A stretch of DNA of 6,694 nt from JBNKLG01 sp050292235 (GTDB lineage: Bacteria; Pseudomonadota; Gammaproteobacteria; Chromatiales; Chromatiaceae): the NCBI GenBank assembly GCA_050292235.1, contig JBNKLG010000113.1, positions 1-6,694 of the forward strand. Direction: 5' to 3'. Numbering within the stretch: position 1 is the stretch's first letter; every line of letters starts with the position of its first letter. Both the position numbers and the translations under genes were made by a program. The notes beneath the pieces are model-generated. The model was not told the DNA's origin, ran no database searches, and worked only from the letters and a program-made list of their open reading frames with translations. Of the stretch, positions 6,029-6,694 are shown in pieces.

Positions 6029-6694
6029 TTAGCTGGAGAGAAAGCCGAGGATCTCCTGTTCGATCCCGGTCTTCTCAATCAGACTGGTTTGATGGATGGG
6101 ACGCTCGAACAGCGCGGCGATCGGGGCCGGGATGTCACAGCCCGCCCGTTCGGCGATGCTGGCCAGCGCGGCCTGATCGGATTGGCCGGGCACGCCGCCC
6201 AGGGCTTCGGCGATGGTGGGCGAGAACTTGGTCCACTCCGCCGTGGCATAGGCGATGGTGGGCAACGCCTGATCGCGACAGCTTTCGTGGGCCTTAAAGC
6301 AGGTGGCGGTGTGCGGATCCATCAGATAACCAGCGTCGAAGGCTTGGCGGATGTAGCGCTTGCCCTGCTCGTCGTCACAGAAGTCGGCGGCGAAGATCTG
6401 TTGCAGCTGGGCCAGCTCCTCGGGACTGAGCTGGTAGTGCTGCGCCTCATCCAGTTGAGCCATGAGCTGGCGGGTGCGTTCGGTGCCGAACAGATCCCAG
6501 AGGATGCGCTCGATATTGGAGGATTTGAGGATATCCATCGCCGGTGAACTGGTGTTGATGAGCTGGCGGTCGCGCATATCATAGCGACCAGTGCGAATCA
6601 GATCGGTGAGGATGTTGTTGCGGTTGGAGGCGATGAGAATACGCGCCACCGGCAGTCCCATCTGTCGGGCGTAATAGCCGCCCAGCGCATTGCC
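6029..6694 (-). CDS. thrC: Threonine synthase, C-terminal part (cut by window edge)
   Basis: These are the last 221 residues of threonine synthase, the PLP enzyme that turns O-phosphohomoserine into threonine and phosphate at the end of the threonine pathway. The frame stays open to base 6694, so the gene continues outside the window. The first ATG inside (6659-6661) is internal, not the start. The fragment opens with GNALGGYYARQMGLP, part of the glycine/asparagine loop that holds the PLP phosphate. It continues with a TSSPAMDILKSSNIER signature (TSSPAMDI plus SNIER) diagnostic of the longer bacterial and fungal-type ThrC. The PLP-binding lysine, expected in the N-terminal third, lies outside. 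The C-terminal part is helical and complete, ending at TAA 6029-6031. It is the first visible gene of the minus-strand cluster, and its promoter is not in the window. In many gammaproteobacteria hom precedes thrC, which could be checked in the flanking sequence. Confidence 0.93.
   Translation of the reverse strand, partial: GNALGGYYARQMGLPVARILIASNRNNILTDLIRTGRYDMRDRQLINTSSPAMDILKSSNIERILWDLFGTERTRQLMAQLDEAQHYQLSPEELAQLQQIFAADFCDDEQGKRYIRQAFDAGYLMDPHTATCFKAHESCRDQALPTIAYATAEWTKFSPTIAEALGGVPGQSDQAALASIAERAGCDIPAPIAALFERPIHQTSLIEKTGIEQEILGFLSS

Noticed and set aside
5933..6547. 204-codon open frame on the plus strand opposite DUF808 and thrC
   Set aside because: It spans two well-supported genes on the other strand and shows no domain.

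Overview
The window looks like chromosomal DNA of a gammaproteobacterium with moderately high GC in its genes. This is inferred from the style of the proteins (long-type threonine synthase, a YedI-type DUF808 protein, ClpA-type AAA+ architecture); no rRNA or taxon-specific marker is present, so the lineage is not fixed. No mobile element, CRISPR array, tRNA or rRNA was recognised.

Layout: bases 1-404 carry no convincing gene and are AT-rich from about 200 on. They hold a near-perfect inverted repeat (221-259) over a weak candidate promoter and a pair of overlapping inverted repeats (119-166). Bases 405-2696 (+) encode a 763-residue tandem AAA+ ATPase related to ClpA. It has an unrecognised N-terminal region, a degenerate first ATPase module, an intact second ATPase site with an altered pore loop, and an IGF tripeptide where ClpP-binding chaperones carry theirs. 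A hairpin at 2695-2715 separates it from the convergent genes on the minus strand.

The rest is a compact minus-strand cluster. In transcription order it is: threonine synthase thrC (cut by the right edge of the window), a DUF808/YedI membrane protein, a universal stress protein, and a Na/Pi-cotransporter-type protein with a C-terminal PhoU-like region. Gaps are 11, 56 and 13 bases, and two ribosome-binding sites overlap the preceding stop codon, so the genes are probably co-transcribed and partly translationally coupled. The 56-base gap can fold into a hairpin that buries the ribosome-binding site of the stress protein gene, which suggests separate control of that gene inside the operon.

The most unusual items are the ClpA-like protein, which combines lost catalytic and pore residues with a retained ClpP-docking-like motif, and the candidate SD-masking hairpin. 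A complete new multi-gene system cannot be demonstrated from this window: the ClpA-like gene stands alone, with no clpS, clpP or other obvious partner beside it.
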